Made by a program: the position numbers and the translations under genes | Origin: Ahaetulla prasina | Taxonomy: Eukaryota > Chordata > Lepidosauria > Squamata > Colubridae | Length of the DNA: 64,000 nt | Reading direction: 5' to 3' | NCBI RefSeq assembly: GCF_028640845.1 | Contig: NC_080542.1 | Location: forward strand, 17,700,783 to 17,764,782 | The notes under the pieces: model-generated | What the model was told of the DNA's origin: nothing | Databases searched by the model: none | The model's input: only the letters and a program-made list of their open reading frames with translations | Shown: positions 31,712 to 42,615 of the stretch, in pieces | Numbering within the stretch: the first letter of the stretch is position 1 | Layout of the letters: every line of letters starts with the position of its first letter

Positions 31712-32489
31712 TCAGCTAAGTCTTGCGCCTCCCGGGTCATTGTCAGCTGTGGATTCAAAGTGGTATTGGTCATTACCTGTCTCTATTGGTTTGGTTTGGT
31801 CAGTTATTCGTTTCCTTAACTGATCTATGTGGCGCCTCCACACTCGGTTGTCTGGTAGCTCTACCACGTACGATTTTGGGCCTGTTATCTTTGTTATTTT
31901 GTCCTGCGACCCAACTCGGGCCGTCCCCATAGTTTCGGGCCCACACCCGTCGCCTATGCTCATTTCCTTGTCTTTTCTAGTTCCCCTTGTAACCCTCGGT
32001 GTGTAATGGGGTTCAAGCGTCAAGTGGGCACGGAGTTTCCGTCCCATTAGCAATTCGGCTGGGCTTTTCCCAGTGGCTGTGCTTGGGGTTCTGTGCTGGG
32101 CGGCTAGGAAAAGTCTATTTTGTTTGCCAGTCACCTGGCTTGAGCCTGGACAATGCCTCCTTAGCGCTCCGGACGGAGCGCTCTGCAAGGCCATTCGGCG
32201 CGGGTGGAAAGGCGCAGAGAGGGCATGTCGGATGCCTTCCTCTGCCAGGTACTCTTCAAACTGGGCTGCCGTGGTGGGGCCCATTGTCGGACACCAGAGT
32301 GTCCGGCAACCCGTGAGTTGCGAATAGGTGGCGCAGGGTTGCGATTACTGCCTCGGCCGTGGTGGACTTCATGAGTATGATCTCCAACCATTTGGAAAAT
32401 GCGTCCACCACCACTAGGAACGTTTGGCCGTGAAAGGGGCCAGCAAAATCAATGTGGATTCTTGACCAGGCCCTTGGGGCTTTTCCCAT
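31712..32489 (-). pseudogene. Gypsy copy 2 integrase, broken
   Basis: Frame 32,256-32,489 holds the core: 'RIHIDFAGPF', 'VVVDAFSKWLEI' and 'VSDNG', which carry the catalytic aspartates. The remaining core and C-terminal domain are in frames 32,161-32,391 and 31,712-32,284, ending with 'SYVVELPDNRVWRRHIDQL'. Frame shifts separate them, so a full integrase is not encoded as read. Confidence 0.85.
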
Positions 32490-33236
32490 TCTCTGACTGG
32501 GGCTGTTGGGGTAGCGGTCTGGACTCTTGGCAAGCTTGGCATTTCCCTACCCTCTCAGCAATCTCTCGTCCATGAGTGCCCACCATACATAGCTTCTAGC
32601 TAACCCCTTCATCCTTACGATGCCTGGGTGACCCTCGTGGAGGAGGTCCAATACCTTGCCCCTTAACTTAACAGGAATTATTACACGATCACCCCATAAC
32701 AGGCACCCCCCTTGAGCCGAGAGCTCATCTCGTTTTTAACAAATTCTTTGAACTGTTAGCCCGGCGCGGCCACCCTCTCTGTACCCAACCGAGTACAGTC
32801 CTTAACACAATGTCGGTATGATGCCGAGCCACTTCCTTGATGTGACTGGGCCAGAGTCCAACGAGTCAATAAGGAGGATGGGTGTCCCGGAGTGGGGTCT
32901 TGATCGCCCCTGGCAGTGGGCATCGGCTCAAGCGTCTGCATGCCCCACTTCTTTCCTGGTCGATGCTGCAGCTTGTACGAATAAGCGGCTAAAATATAGT
33001 CCATCGGGTCAAGCGTGGCGAAAGTGCCACAGGCGTTGGTGATCGCCAGCCAGTAATCCTAGTAGCGGTCTGTGGTCAGTCACGATATCAAAATTCCGCC
33101 CAAAGACATACTCATGGAATTTTTTGACCCCTGATACGATCGCTAGTGCTTCTTTGTCTAACTGGCTGTAGTTCCTCTCTGGGGAGGACGTCGTTCTGGA
33201 GTAGAACGCTATAGGGGCTTCTGTGCCGTTTGAAGT

Positions 33237-34542
33237 CTATGGCTGAGTACAGCCCCACCCCATAAGGGATGCACCGCAAACCAGCACTAGGGTTAGTGAG
33301 TCGTGGTATTGGATGAGCAGGCTATCACTTGAGAGCAGGTTCTTTACTGCTTCAAAAGCCCTATTTTCTGACTTTCCCCAAGACCAAACAGTATTTTTCC
33401 CTAAGAGCCTATGCAGCGGTTCCAAGAACGGTTGCTTTGTTCTTTAAAAGACCGCGTAAAATTAACCAATCCCAGGAATGCCTGCAGCTCTGCTTTGTTT
33501 TTGGGCGCTGGAGCCTTCCTAATTGCCTTAACCTTGCTCTCAGTAGGGTGAATTCCTTTCTTGTCTATCCGTAGCCCAAGAAATCGACCGATTCGACCCC
33601 TATCTGGCATTTATTTGTCTTGACTTTTAACCGCTGTCCGGAAAATGCTTAAGACCTTTCTTAACGCTCCCCAATTCCTCCATGTTTTCCCTGAAATTAG
33701 GACATCATCAGTAGGAACTACCCTGGGAGCCCTTGCAGTAGTCGTTCCATCAGGTTTTGGAACAGCCCTGGTGCCACACTGACCCCAAATTGCAATCGGG
33801 TGCACTTGAAGGCCCCCTGTGTCACAATCGTTTGGGCTTCAGCTGTGCGGCGTCTACTGGCAGTTGTTGGTAGGCTTGGGCCAAGTCTAACTTTGCAAAG
33901 ACTTGCCCTTGCCCCAAAGAGTGCAATAAGTGTTGCACCACGGGAACCGTGCGCGCTTTTCTGTAAGGCTTTGTTAAGCGTCGCCTTGTAGTCAGCGCAA
34001 ATTCTAATTGACCCGTCCGGTTTGATGGGGTGACGATTGGCGTCTCCCACTTTGCGTGATCGACTGGCACCAAAATCCCTGATTTATGAGCTTGTCCAGC
34101 TCCTTATCGATTTTTGGTTTTAGGGCAAAGGACTCTCCTCGCCTTAAGCCTAATGGGGGCTACCTGGGGTCTAAGTTGAAGGAAATAGGGGTCCCCTTGT
34201 ACTTGCCCAGGCAGTCCTTGAAGACATCTTGAACTCGTTAAAGAGAATGTCTTTCAGGTTGCAGTCACTTCTGTAGATGCCAGTCACTCCCATGCCCAGG
34301 GCACGAAACCAGTCTAGTCCCAACAGACTGGGCAGAGTTCCTTCGACGATCGTGATGGGCAGGGTCTTCTTGTGAGGCCTACTCGACTCGGACGGAGGTG
34401 GTCCTCGAACAGGATGCGATTCCCTGGTAGTCGTGGACTCGTAGTCGTTGTGCTTGCAGGTGGCGCTCGCTGACGGACGGCAGCGACTTCGCCAAAGTGT
34501 CCCAGGACATGATGGTGATCGCTGATCCCGTGTCCACTTCAA
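33237..34542 (-). pseudogene. Gypsy copy 2 reverse transcriptase and RNase H, broken
   Basis: Pieces in several frames carry 'VFAKLDLAQAYQQLPVDA' (33,822-34,073), 'CTRLQFGVSVAPGLFQNLM' (33,718-34,050) and, for the RNase H connection, 'SDSLLIQYHDSLTLVLVCGAS' in outline at 33,237-33,425. The region of the YFDD motif near 33,700 is disturbed by a deletion. It is not translatable as one protein. Confidence 0.82.
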
Positions 34543-34992
34543 GCCGCACTCCCTCTATTTTGGCCTGGTGAAAATCTTCTTCTCCACTTTGGTCGAGGCG
34601 CGGCCTATGACCACCGTTGTTTGGTTGGAATCCGCGCCTTTTTTGTTTGAGCCAATCGCGGGTCGCCTTGCCGATTCCGCGCTCTGATTGGCCGATTTGA
34701 ATTTTCGGCGGGAAGGTTGGGCCGCTCGACAAACTTGAGCTAGGTGCCCTTTCTTCCCACACCGCCGACATATCGCATCTTTAAATTTGCAGCGTTGGCG
34801 CTGGTGTTGACCCCCGCAGCTTCCGCATTCGTCTCGGTCCCCTTTGTCGTGCTTTTCGGTGCGGCAGACCCCTTCCTCGTCCTCACCGTCGGATTCGGTC
34901 TGAACCTCCTCCTGGTGTACCGGGGTTGCCTTGGCTCGTCTTTTGTGGAACCGGCTTCTGTAGCGTCTCTGCCGCTTGGGATGACATTTCAT
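34379..34992 (-). pseudogene. Gypsy copy 2 protease and nucleocapsid
   Basis: Frame 34,555-34,992 contains 'CRRCGKKGHLAQVC', a CCHC zinc knuckle of the Gag nucleocapsid. Frame 34,379-34,771 contains 'RLEVDTGSAITIMSWDTL', the aspartic protease active site. The two overlap in different frames. Confidence 0.82.
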
Positions 34993-35520
34993 GTGCTCTG
35001 GCTTCGTCCAGAGCGTTGGCCAGCGTTAGGTTGCTCTTTGCTAGCAGCCGCCGCCAAACGGATGTCTTTGACCCCTCGGATGAGTTGCTCGAGGAGCACC
35101 TCGTCTAGATCACGGTATCCGCAGTCCTTGGGCGCTCTTCTCAGGCGGCCATGTAATCACCGATAGACTCGCCTCCATCTGTCTTCGCTCCCAATTCAAA
35201 CCGCGCACATATTTAGGCGGTGTTGGGGCGAAGTGGTTCCTTAGCAAAGTCTGTGGTTGGCCACGACACCGACTGCAACGGTGTTGGCTCTGCCAGGGCT
35301 TCGCGATGTCAATGACCTCCGGACCGCAGTGGCTTAAGAAATAAGCCCTTTTTCGGTTGTCGGGAACTCCGTGCAGTTCGTTGGCTTCTAGGAAACTTTC
35401 GAAACGGGTCATATACGTCCCCCATTTCTCCTTAGCCGGGTCGAACGGTGCGGGTGGAGTGTAACTGGCCATCTCGCCTTTTCTGCCCTGGATTTGCTGG
35501 GTTCGGGTCTATCGTGCTTC
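34744..35520 (-). pseudogene. Gypsy copy 2 gag, frameshifted
   Basis: Frame 35,110-35,472 starts the capsid-like region with 'TPPAPFDPAKEKWGTYMTRF' and then loses frame. It is similar to copy 1 gag over this region at most positions. Confidence 0.8.
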
Positions 35521-35569
35521 AGCTCGGTTCTGGTTCTCCTCAGCCTCGAGATCCCACCTTCGTCGCCAA

Positions 35570-35759
35570 TGTTAGGTTCTGGAAGTAACGAGGCTGGAGA
35601 CCAGGGTAGTGACAACAGCTCTTTAATATAGGGTGAACCCAGCAACAGGCTGGGGGGAAAACCTCTCCTTTTATACAGTTCTGCTGGAGGCTTCGTCCAA
35701 TCAGCAACGTGCTGATTTCCCGCTCAAATATTTAAAGGTACAACTGTTAATACATAACA
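35570..35759 (-). repeat. Gypsy copy 2, 5' LTR
   Basis: This is the upstream LTR of the minus-strand element. The adjacent putative primer-binding site at 35,550-35,569 reads TTGGCGACGAAGGTGGGATC on the minus strand. Confidence 0.9.
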
Positions 35760-36050
35760 AAATGTACTTTAACAGAGAGTTTGCAATGTTTTTCCTTAGG
35801 AAACAGAACACACAAGTAGGGGTAACTATTTGTGAATAACTCTGAAATAGCTGATTGCAAACAGAGTGTAATCAGTAGTGTGGTTGGAGAAAAAAAAAAG
35901 ACAATGCTATTTTAGGTTGTATCACAACAATCAACATTTCCAAATAATGACAATTTCTTGTTTCTTTTTATTTAGCGTTGAAGAAATCCTATATTGATTA
36001 CTAGGCTCCTGTTGTGAGCACCACATTTTAAAAAGGGTTTAAATAGACTG
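35760..36050 (+). repeat. Array unit U3, right part
   Basis: Sequence continues the U block exactly after the target duplication, with 'tgtactttaacagagagtttgcaatg', 'attttaggttgtatcacaacaatc' and 'gttgtgagcaccacattttaaaaa'. Confidence 0.6.
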
Positions 36051-36380
36051 GAAAATAACAGAATTGCAGAATAACGGAATTGGAAAGGATCTTGCAGGTC
36101 TTCTAGTCCAACCCTCTACTTAAGCAGGAAACCCTATATCATTTCAGACAAATGGTTGTCCAATCTCTTCTTAAAAACCTCCAGTGTGGGAGCACCTACA
36201 GCTTCTGAAAGCAAGTCATTACATTGATTAATTGTTCTAACTGTCAAGAAATTTCTCCTTAGTTCTAGGTTGGTTGTCGCTTTGATTAGTTTCCACCCAT
36301 TGCTTCTTGTCCTGCCTTCAGGTGCTTTGGAGAATAGCTTGACTCCCTTTTCTTTGTGGTAGCCCCTACTGAGGATCATC
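36050..36380 (-). mobile_element. CR1 LINE 3' end, minus strand
   Basis: Minus-strand frame 36,134-36,379 carries the CR1 C-terminus with 'RTRSNGWKLIKATTNLELRR' and 'RTINQCNDLLSEAVGAPTLE'. The 3' region 'ggaaaggatcttgcaggtcttctagtccaacc' is at 36,080-36,115. Confidence 0.88.
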
Positions 36381-37510
36381 AGTAGACTAACATCCTAACT
36401 TTATGGAGAGTTTAAAGGAGATGTCATATTTAGCTTTTAGACAAGAAGACTACAGAGGGCAGAATTCTTTCGATAACTGAATCACACAGAGGATGCTAAG
36501 ACAAGTTCACTCTCATTTCAGAGTGTTAACTGGATTTGAAGGTAGATGCCAATTCAATGTTAGGAAAAACTTCCTAACAGTTAGACATGAATGCCCATCA
36601 CTCAGGCCTACCAGAGAAAAATGGTGGAGTCTGTTTAATTGAGTGATTCTGATTGACAACCCTCTCTCAGAGTTGTGTTCATTTTTATTCTTGTGTTGAG
36701 TAGAAAGTTGGACTTTATGGCTTCATGGATATTGATCTGACAAAGTGGTGATGTAATAACAGTATTGTATGATACACTAACACACCTCCTTTGGTGTAGG
36801 CATTTTATTATATTAAAATAAATTGAATCGTTTTTATTTAAATCATCAGCATATCAAAACAAACTTACTGTCTTTTGAAAAGTCAGGGAAATATTTTGTA
36901 ACTCAATTTCATCATAAAATACAAATATTTATTTCTATTGCTCAGGTTATTTTGTCTGAACATTACTACTTATTGCTTCTTACAATATCCAGGTGGGTTG
37001 GCTTCATTCTTTATAATTTGATATTCATCTTGCTGGTTGAAAGCAAATCCAGCTTTTCCACTATTTTATAGTCTTTGACTCCCTCTTGTGGACAAAGAGC
37101 AAAACTTTTAGATAGCAAACCTACAAATCTGAAGTATTTTACTTAATTGGGTTCAGTCCCACAACACATACCTCAAAGTCACAAGTTATAAATTCCAATA
37201 TCAAATGAGAATGGCAAAATCAAGAAAAAGTCACAGTTATATCTTAAAATTTTAAATCCTTTTGTATCTGAAAGATAGATTAAAGTTAACAAAAATATTC
37301 CATGCTTCCTTAGTTTGTGAAGGTTTGATTATTTTTATTGTTAATTCCTTTTAATAGGGATGTTGTCAACCATTATTTTTTCAGCAGTCATTCTTACCCC
37401 ATCGCAATCATGGGCTGCAGACTGCCCGTTTCACCTGTCAGTCTTAACCTTGAGTTGCAGAGCTGAAGAAAGTGAACAGGACTTCCTGGAAGAATTGAGA
37501 TCATAGTGGT
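36381..37510. other. Unassigned spacer, no gene
   Basis: A CR1-like fragment with the palindrome GTTAGGAAAAACTTCCTAAC lies at about 36,558-36,577. The rest is AT-rich, and no exon or element boundary was recognised. Confidence 0.4.
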
Positions 37511-37918
37511 CAGCGATGAAACGCTCCTGGCTCGGATCAGATTGCCCGATCTGATAGTGATGGTGGTGGGTGGTTTGGAGAGCCAGTAGCAAAAATTCCT
37601 GCCCCCCTGCCATTGTCCAACTGAGCTGTGAGATTATGAGTTTTTTTTTTAACTTTTAAAAACATTTTTTCTTCGGCTGAAAAAAATGCTTTTAAAAGTA
37701 AAAAAAAAAGCCTCTGATGATCGCACGGCTCAGCTGGGATCATCAGAACCTTTTAAAAGCATTTTTAACAAACTCTTTGGCCAAAAAGGTTGTAGAAAAA
37801 AAGGCTTTTAAAAGTAAAAAAAAAAAAGTTGGCCATGCCCACTCAGTCACATTACTCTCCTCCCCCTCCAAGCCACACCCACAGAATCGGTAGTAACAAA
37901 TTTAACATTTCACCACTG
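37511..37918 (-). mobile_element. hAT-type MITE, inverted
   Basis: This 408-bp element is flanked by a perfect 8-base duplication ATAGTGGT at 37,503-37,510 and 37,919-37,926. It starts CAGCGATGAAA and ends TTTCACCACTG, and is the reverse of the element at 12,630-13,025. Confidence 0.9.
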
Positions 37919-38530
37919 ATAGTGGTGTTGCACCAATGTCTGCCTGTGGTCTATGTAAAAATTTCTCAGAAAGCAAAGGAGCATTCAAGAGGGATATAGC
38001 TAAGTTGTCCACCCCTTCTACCTGTTTGAAGAAACGTCCATCTGGGTTCACTTCCAAGTGGGGAGAAAGACACTGGAAACATGGTGGCTGATTGGAAAGA
38101 TGGTTTTTAATGGTGGATAAGACCACATGATTTGAGGTCCTGGGCAAAAAAGGCACATGGGGTGTGTGTGAGAGAGATTTATACCCTCTATTGGGTTTTG
38201 AATTTGAGCTTGTATTCTGATTGGTTGTCAGATTCCCATGGGCCCATGCAGGGCTAACTTTGTAGGTTGTCTGTGTCCCAGGCTTGGTTGAGCCTTGCTG
38301 GATGATGATGTAAGGGCTTTGGGCAATTCCTAACTATGGCTCTGCCTGAAGGAAAAAGATTTTTGTTATGTAGAATATGGCCCAGGCCTTAATGGCCCAT
38401 TGATAAAGGTGGGGGGGGGGCTGAGTTTCTACCTCCCTTTTAGGGGAAATATTCTGCCCTTTTAATATTTTCCTAAAATATCTCATTTTCCTAGGAAAGG
38501 GGTGGGTGCATTAGGAAGACCAGACCAGGA
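37919..38530 (-). mobile_element. LTR-like repeat, minus strand
   Basis: The reverse complement aligns with 42,620-43,230, including 'atattaaaagggcagaatatttcccctaaaag' and 'ccatgtttcaagtgtctttctccccacttgg'-like sequence. A size near 600 bp and terminal AT/GC structure suggest a solo LTR. Ends and target duplications were not defined. Confidence 0.5.
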
Positions 38531-38539
38531 AATCAGACA

Positions 38540-39485
38540 GAGAATTTCTTTTTTTTTAAAAAAAAGTTTTTTATTTTTATAAACATATCGGTGTGTAAAC
38601 AGAGTGGCACCTGAGTCTCATACATTTTAATACAAATAAAATAGTATTAATCATATTTTTTTCATTTAACAATCTTATATAATCCTTGTAGTAATATACA
38701 TATTTTATTAAATTATCATCTTTAGAATAGAATAGAATAGAATTTTTTTTTTATTGGCCAAGTGTGATTGGACACACAAGGAATTTGTCTTGGTGCATAT
38801 GCTCTCAGTGTACATAAAAGAAAAGATACGTTCATCAAGGTACAACATTTACAACACAATTGATGATCAATATATCAATATAAATCAATAAATCAATAAA
38901 TCAATATAAATTATCATCTTTAATCATTCAATATTTCATTGTGTCATTTCTATGCCAATCACCCTATTCTAAGTGTCATACCTTTTAATACAAATAGAAT
39001 ATTATTAATCATATTTATCACTTTTAACAAGCTTATATAATTCTAATAGTACAAACATTCATGCAAAATTGAAATCTTCCATTATTTGCTTGTTCAATTT
39101 ATAATCCTTTATTATTTAGTTATTCAATATTTTAATACGTTACTATTATGTCAATCACCATATTTTGCAGGTCATACATTTTAATGCAAATGAAGTATTT
39201 TGATTATATTTGTTACATTTGATAAACGTACACCTATTCATATTGAATTATAATCTTTCATGATTTATTTAATCAATAGTTTGATATATTATTTTTATAC
39301 CAGTCATCATATTATTTAAATAAACTCAGTAATACCATAATTCAAATTCTAATTTCCCCTCTATTACTTCTCCTTATTATATAAAATTTTATTAATCTCC
39401 CCCTCTCTAGTTTCCATCCGTATTCTAACTTTGATTATGCCGCTAATATATTTAAACATATTCTCTTTTTAACCATAAACTCTTA
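38540..39485 (-). mobile_element. AT-rich L1-like 3' region split by a Rex1-like tail
   Basis: The T-rich start, 'cagagtggcacctgagtctcatac' and following AT-rich sequence recur at 41,785-42,310. A Rex1-like 3' end with (AATAG)n lies inside at about 38,726-38,860. No reading frame was recognised. Confidence 0.5.
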
Positions 39486-39489
39486 CCTG

Positions 39490-39934
39490 CTTTAAAGCTT
39501 TAATTGGCATAGGACCGGGATATCTTCGGGACCGCCTTCAGTTACCACATGCCTCCCACCGGCCGGTACGCTCCCATAGAGAGGGTCTTCTCAGGGTGCC
39601 GTCAGCCAAACAGTGTAGGCTGGCGACCCCCAGGGGGAGAGCCTTCTCGGTGGGGGCACCTACCCTCTGGAATGAGCTTCCCCCAGGACTTCGACAACTT
39701 CCTGACCTCCGGACCTTTCGCTGCGAGCTGAAGACATATCTATTCTTCAGAGCAGGACTGGCTTAAATAGGGTTTTTAAACATGGATTTTATTGGGGTTT
39801 ATTTTATATTTTGTATTGTATTGTATTTTAAACTGAATAAGTTTTTTAAATAGTGTTTTTATTGTAATATATTGTATTATTTTATCTGCCTGTTCACCGC
39901 CCTGAGTCCTTCGGGAGAAGGGCGGTATAAAAAT

Positions 39935-39999
<65 letters not shown>

Positions 40000-40000
40000 T
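39490..40000 (+). mobile_element. L2-like LINE 3' end with (AAT)n tail
   Basis: Plus-strand sequence 'ggaccgggatatcttcgggaccgcc' through 'tctattcttcagagcaggactggctt' is the C-terminal coding end of the L2-like family, then 'gccctgagtccttcgggagaagggcggtataaaaa' and an (AAT)n tract at about 39,938-40,000. Confidence 0.88.
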
Positions 40001-40600
40001 CGTTTCTTAGCTTGCCTCCCATATTCCTCTCTTGGATCTTTATTTTGCTCTGCTTCCACATCTCGGCTATTCATTTTAAACATTTCTCTCTTCTCTGCCC
40101 TTCTCCGTTGTTTAGTTTCCAAAGTATCTACTGAGAAGAAAATAATTTCTAAGCAGGTTTTGGATTACCTTAATCAAAAATATATAGTAGGATAAATAAA
40201 GTCTTCACTAAATCATACATAATTTAATATGTGTGATCTTGTTAACATCTTGGGAATAGTTATTACTGATTTCGGGGAGGGGGATTTTTTTTAAGCTGAT
40301 TTCCAAACTATCTTACACCAGTTTCCCTTATGGTTTCTCACACATCCTAACTCATTCGAACCTTGTTTAGCTTTTAAGATCAGCCAAGATGGATCAGAAT
40401 TAATAAACATTCCAACAGAGGCAGAAATCAGCATTTATTTATTTATTTATTGAATTTTTATTGCCGCCTATTCGCCCACGGTGACTCAATGTGGCTTATA
40501 GAATATAAGACCATATTTAAAACAATAAAAACTAACAAAAGGAATCAGATAAATTAATATAGTACAATATAACAAAATCAAAATATGCTGCAATGAGTGT
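40001..40600. other. Unassigned repeats, no gene
   Basis: The stretch contains a possible continuation of the AT-rich LINE and, at 40,435-40,560, a SINE-like piece with 'ttgccgcctattcgcccacggtgactcaatgtgg'. No coding exon was recognised. Confidence 0.35.
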
Positions 40601-40604
40601 GAAT

Positions 40605-40695
40605 TTATTGATCTTTTTCTGCAGATCTGAAATATGATCACCATGACTGTGAGTTGGATAACAAGTGTGAAATTGTGGGTTTGCCTACATATGTA
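40605..40695 (+). pseudogene. Possible relic lectin last exon
   Basis: An acceptor-like 'gatctttttctgcag' is followed by a frame reading LKYDHHDCELDNKCEIVG. The spacing of lysine, aspartate and two cysteines recalls the lectin final exon (FKxWxDxxC...C), and its position between relic A2 and relic A3 fits an exon 5. The match is short and could be chance. Confidence 0.25.
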
Positions 40696-40769
40696 ACGTA
40701 ATTTTAGTATACCCCTAACATGGTAATGTTAGGGGCGTACTGAAATTATGCACCTAATCATACAGTGAT

Positions 40770-40925
40770 TAAATCCTTTATTATAAGAGCACCAGTGTGC
40801 CTAACGTTCCTGTCCTAATGTTCCCTTTGGTTGTATTCATTTTGTGTGGTTATTTCATGCTTATACTTATATATATTGCTGTGTTTGACAAAATAAATAA
40901 ATAAACAAAATAAATAAATAAATTA
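40770..40925 (+). mobile_element. Non-LTR LINE 3' tail fragment
   Basis: 'gcaccagtgtgcctaacgttcctgtcctaa' through '(aaat)n' matches the ends at 6,440-6,560 and 48,880-48,998. Confidence 0.8.
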
Positions 40926-41154
40926 TGAAATGACGTATTTTCTAGACAAAAATTTCATGACAAATCTTGCTTTTCCACAATATAATATGTGAACGTGCAT
41001 TTGCTAAAATATTAACAGTAGGCAACACATTTTTGTGATCTTATCTATTCCAATCAAATGTAGCATAGAGTTCACCTCACCTGTAATTTTTCTACTTAGG
41101 CAATATAATATTAGATGAATGTAGCTGTTGAACTTACTGGTGTTTCCCTTTTGA

Positions 41155-41250
41155 AGGTCAGTCAGAATATGGGACTCTACCTATTCCAGCCTTTGCTTCC
41201 TTGGGCTCTTGATTGCCAATCCTTTCTTGAAAGTTGGGTCTCTGAAGCCA
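41155..41250 (+). pseudogene. Relic lectin exon 1 (gene A3)
   Basis: The stretch 'aaggtcagtcagaatatgggactctacctattccagcctttgcttccttgggctcttgattgccaatcc' aligns with the signal exon of genes A-C at DNA level, including ATGGGACTC at 41,169. The frame diverges after a few codons and the donor is lost. Confidence 0.6.
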
Positions 41251-41278
41251 ATTCAACTTTGTCTTCAGAGCAAATAAA

Positions 41279-41510
41279 CTACTGTGTTTTCCCAAAAATA
41301 AGACTGGGTCTTATATTAATTTTTGCTCCAAAAGACACATTAGGGCTTATTTCCTGGTTAGGTCTTATTTTTGGGGAAATATGGTACTAAATGCATCCAT
41401 TTGGCTGAGAATCTTATTTGTGGGTAGGGCTTATATTATGAGCATCCTGAAAAGTCATGCTAGGACTTATTTTCCAGTTGGGTCTTATTTTCAGGGAAAC
41501 AAGGTATATG
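41279..41510. mobile_element. Ancient MITE with GGGGAAAYAHGGTA ends
   Basis: Several tandem-like pieces 'ataagactgggtcttatattaatttttgctccaaaagac', 'gggcttatttcctggtt' and 'cttattttcagggaaacaaggta' define this widespread amniote family. A fragment is also at about 21,815-21,860. Confidence 0.6.
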
Positions 41511-41675
41511 AGGAATAGTGGTCTTTTAGACACTTCCAAACTATATGGTCAAATAGAATTTTCTTTCTTTAAGAGAAGCCAATGAAAAATACTCATTAAA
41601 TGCCCCTTTTCTCTATCCTTATGCCAATTGATAATATTAAATGCCAGTTTTGTCTATCCTTTTGTCTCTGAGCAG

Positions 41676-41752
41676 CTGAAGTTGACACTTTTGCCAGGGA
41701 ATGGCTGAAAAAGCCATATTTTAATAATAAATTGACCTGGCAAGAAGCTGAG
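41676..41752 (+). pseudogene. Relic lectin exon 2, first copy (gene A3)
   Basis: After an acceptor 'gtctctgagcag' the frame reads EVDTFAREWLKKPYFNNKLT then WQEAE, followed by donor GTAAGA. Compared with the relic at 25,953 a deletion has removed the segment with the second cysteine. It is followed by an AT-rich LINE piece. Confidence 0.7.
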
Positions 41753-41784
41753 GTAAGAAATATTTTTCATCAGCTGTATTTTCT

Positions 41785-42310
41785 TTTCTTTTTTAAAAAA
41801 AGTTTTTATTTTTATTTATTTTTTTACAAACATATCAAATCAATGCATGAACAGTGTGGCACCTGGGTGTCATAGATACAAATAAAATGAGTAAAATTAA
41901 TCATAGTTATTACATTCAGTGAACTTATATATTTCTAATAATGATACACAATTATATTAAGTTGCAATCTATCATTATTCAATTATTCCATATTTTCTCC
42001 TAATATTACTTTTATTTTATTATATAAAAGTTATACACTACTATTCCCCCTTTGCTTGCTTCTGTCACTTATTCTAACTTTTAATCAAGTCATCCTTTAC
42101 TAAAAAACATTTTCTTTCCATTCTACCTAACTTCTAGTCATGTCACCTACCTAAGAAAACAAAAAGAAAGAGAGAGAAAAGCAAAAGCAAATCAGAACAA
42201 CCACAAAAAAGAAAGATTATCTATCCATCATCTCTTGTCCGCTTCAATGCTTTAATTGTCATGCTTTAAATCAATGTGTGAACTGTGTGGCACATGGGTG
42301 TCATATGAGA
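41785..42310 (-). mobile_element. AT-rich L1-like 3' region
   Basis: T-rich start and 'cagtgtggcacctgggtgtcatag' match 38,560-38,620. 'gtgtggcacatgggtgtcatat' reappears at 42,285-42,307, so a piece is repeated at the right edge. Confidence 0.5.
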
Positions 42311-42409
42311 GTAACAAAATAAGGGTAACCGTTAGGGATATTTTAATAGATTTAGAATTAGATTTAGATTTAGATTTGAATAATAAATTGACCTTGGCAA
42401 GAAGCTGAG
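42311..42409 (+). pseudogene. Relic lectin exon 2, second copy (gene A3)
   Basis: 'aaaataagggtaacc' and 'aataataaattgaccttggcaagaagctgag' followed by GTAAGA align with the exon 2 relic at 25,990-26,038. A short ATTTAG repeat and a one-base insertion (cctt for cct) break the frame. The downstream intron matches 30,334-30,480. Confidence 0.65.
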
Positions 42410-42615
42410 GTAAGAAACATTTCTCCTCAGCTGTTTTTCCCCCCATTTCTCTCACTAGTGCAGAGCAAAAAACTCAAATATTGATCCTATACTGATCATT
42501 GCTGAATGATCTTGGAGCCATGAGCCATTAGAGAGTCCCTAACATTTCATTGTGACCTCCCCAGATTTTTAATTGGGTTAATGGAAGAATTTTATTCCCC
42601 CAGTTTTTTTGGATG
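42410..42615 (+). other. Intron 2 remnant of relic gene A3
   Basis: It aligns with the intron after the 25,953 relic, through 'tgatcattgctgaatgatcttggagccatgagccatta' and 'attgggttaatggaagaatttta'. It lacks the MITE and LINE that interrupt the other copy. Confidence 0.6.

Larger units (their letters stand above)
31228..35759 (-). mobile_element. Ty3/Gypsy LTR retrotransposon, copy 2
   Basis: The element is 4,532 bp, minus orientation, with 190-bp LTRs at 31,228-31,417 and 35,570-35,759 that begin TGTTAGG and end CATAACA. A five-base duplication AAATG lies at 31,223-31,227 and 35,760-35,764. The LTRs look identical by eye. Gene order is as in copy 1, but coding frames have even more small indels. 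It belongs to the same lineage as copy 1 but a different subfamily, since the LTRs differ clearly. Confidence 0.93.

Noticed and set aside
39877..40195. Frames rich in isoleucine near 40 kb
   Set aside because: They come from the (AAT)n tail of an L2-like LINE.
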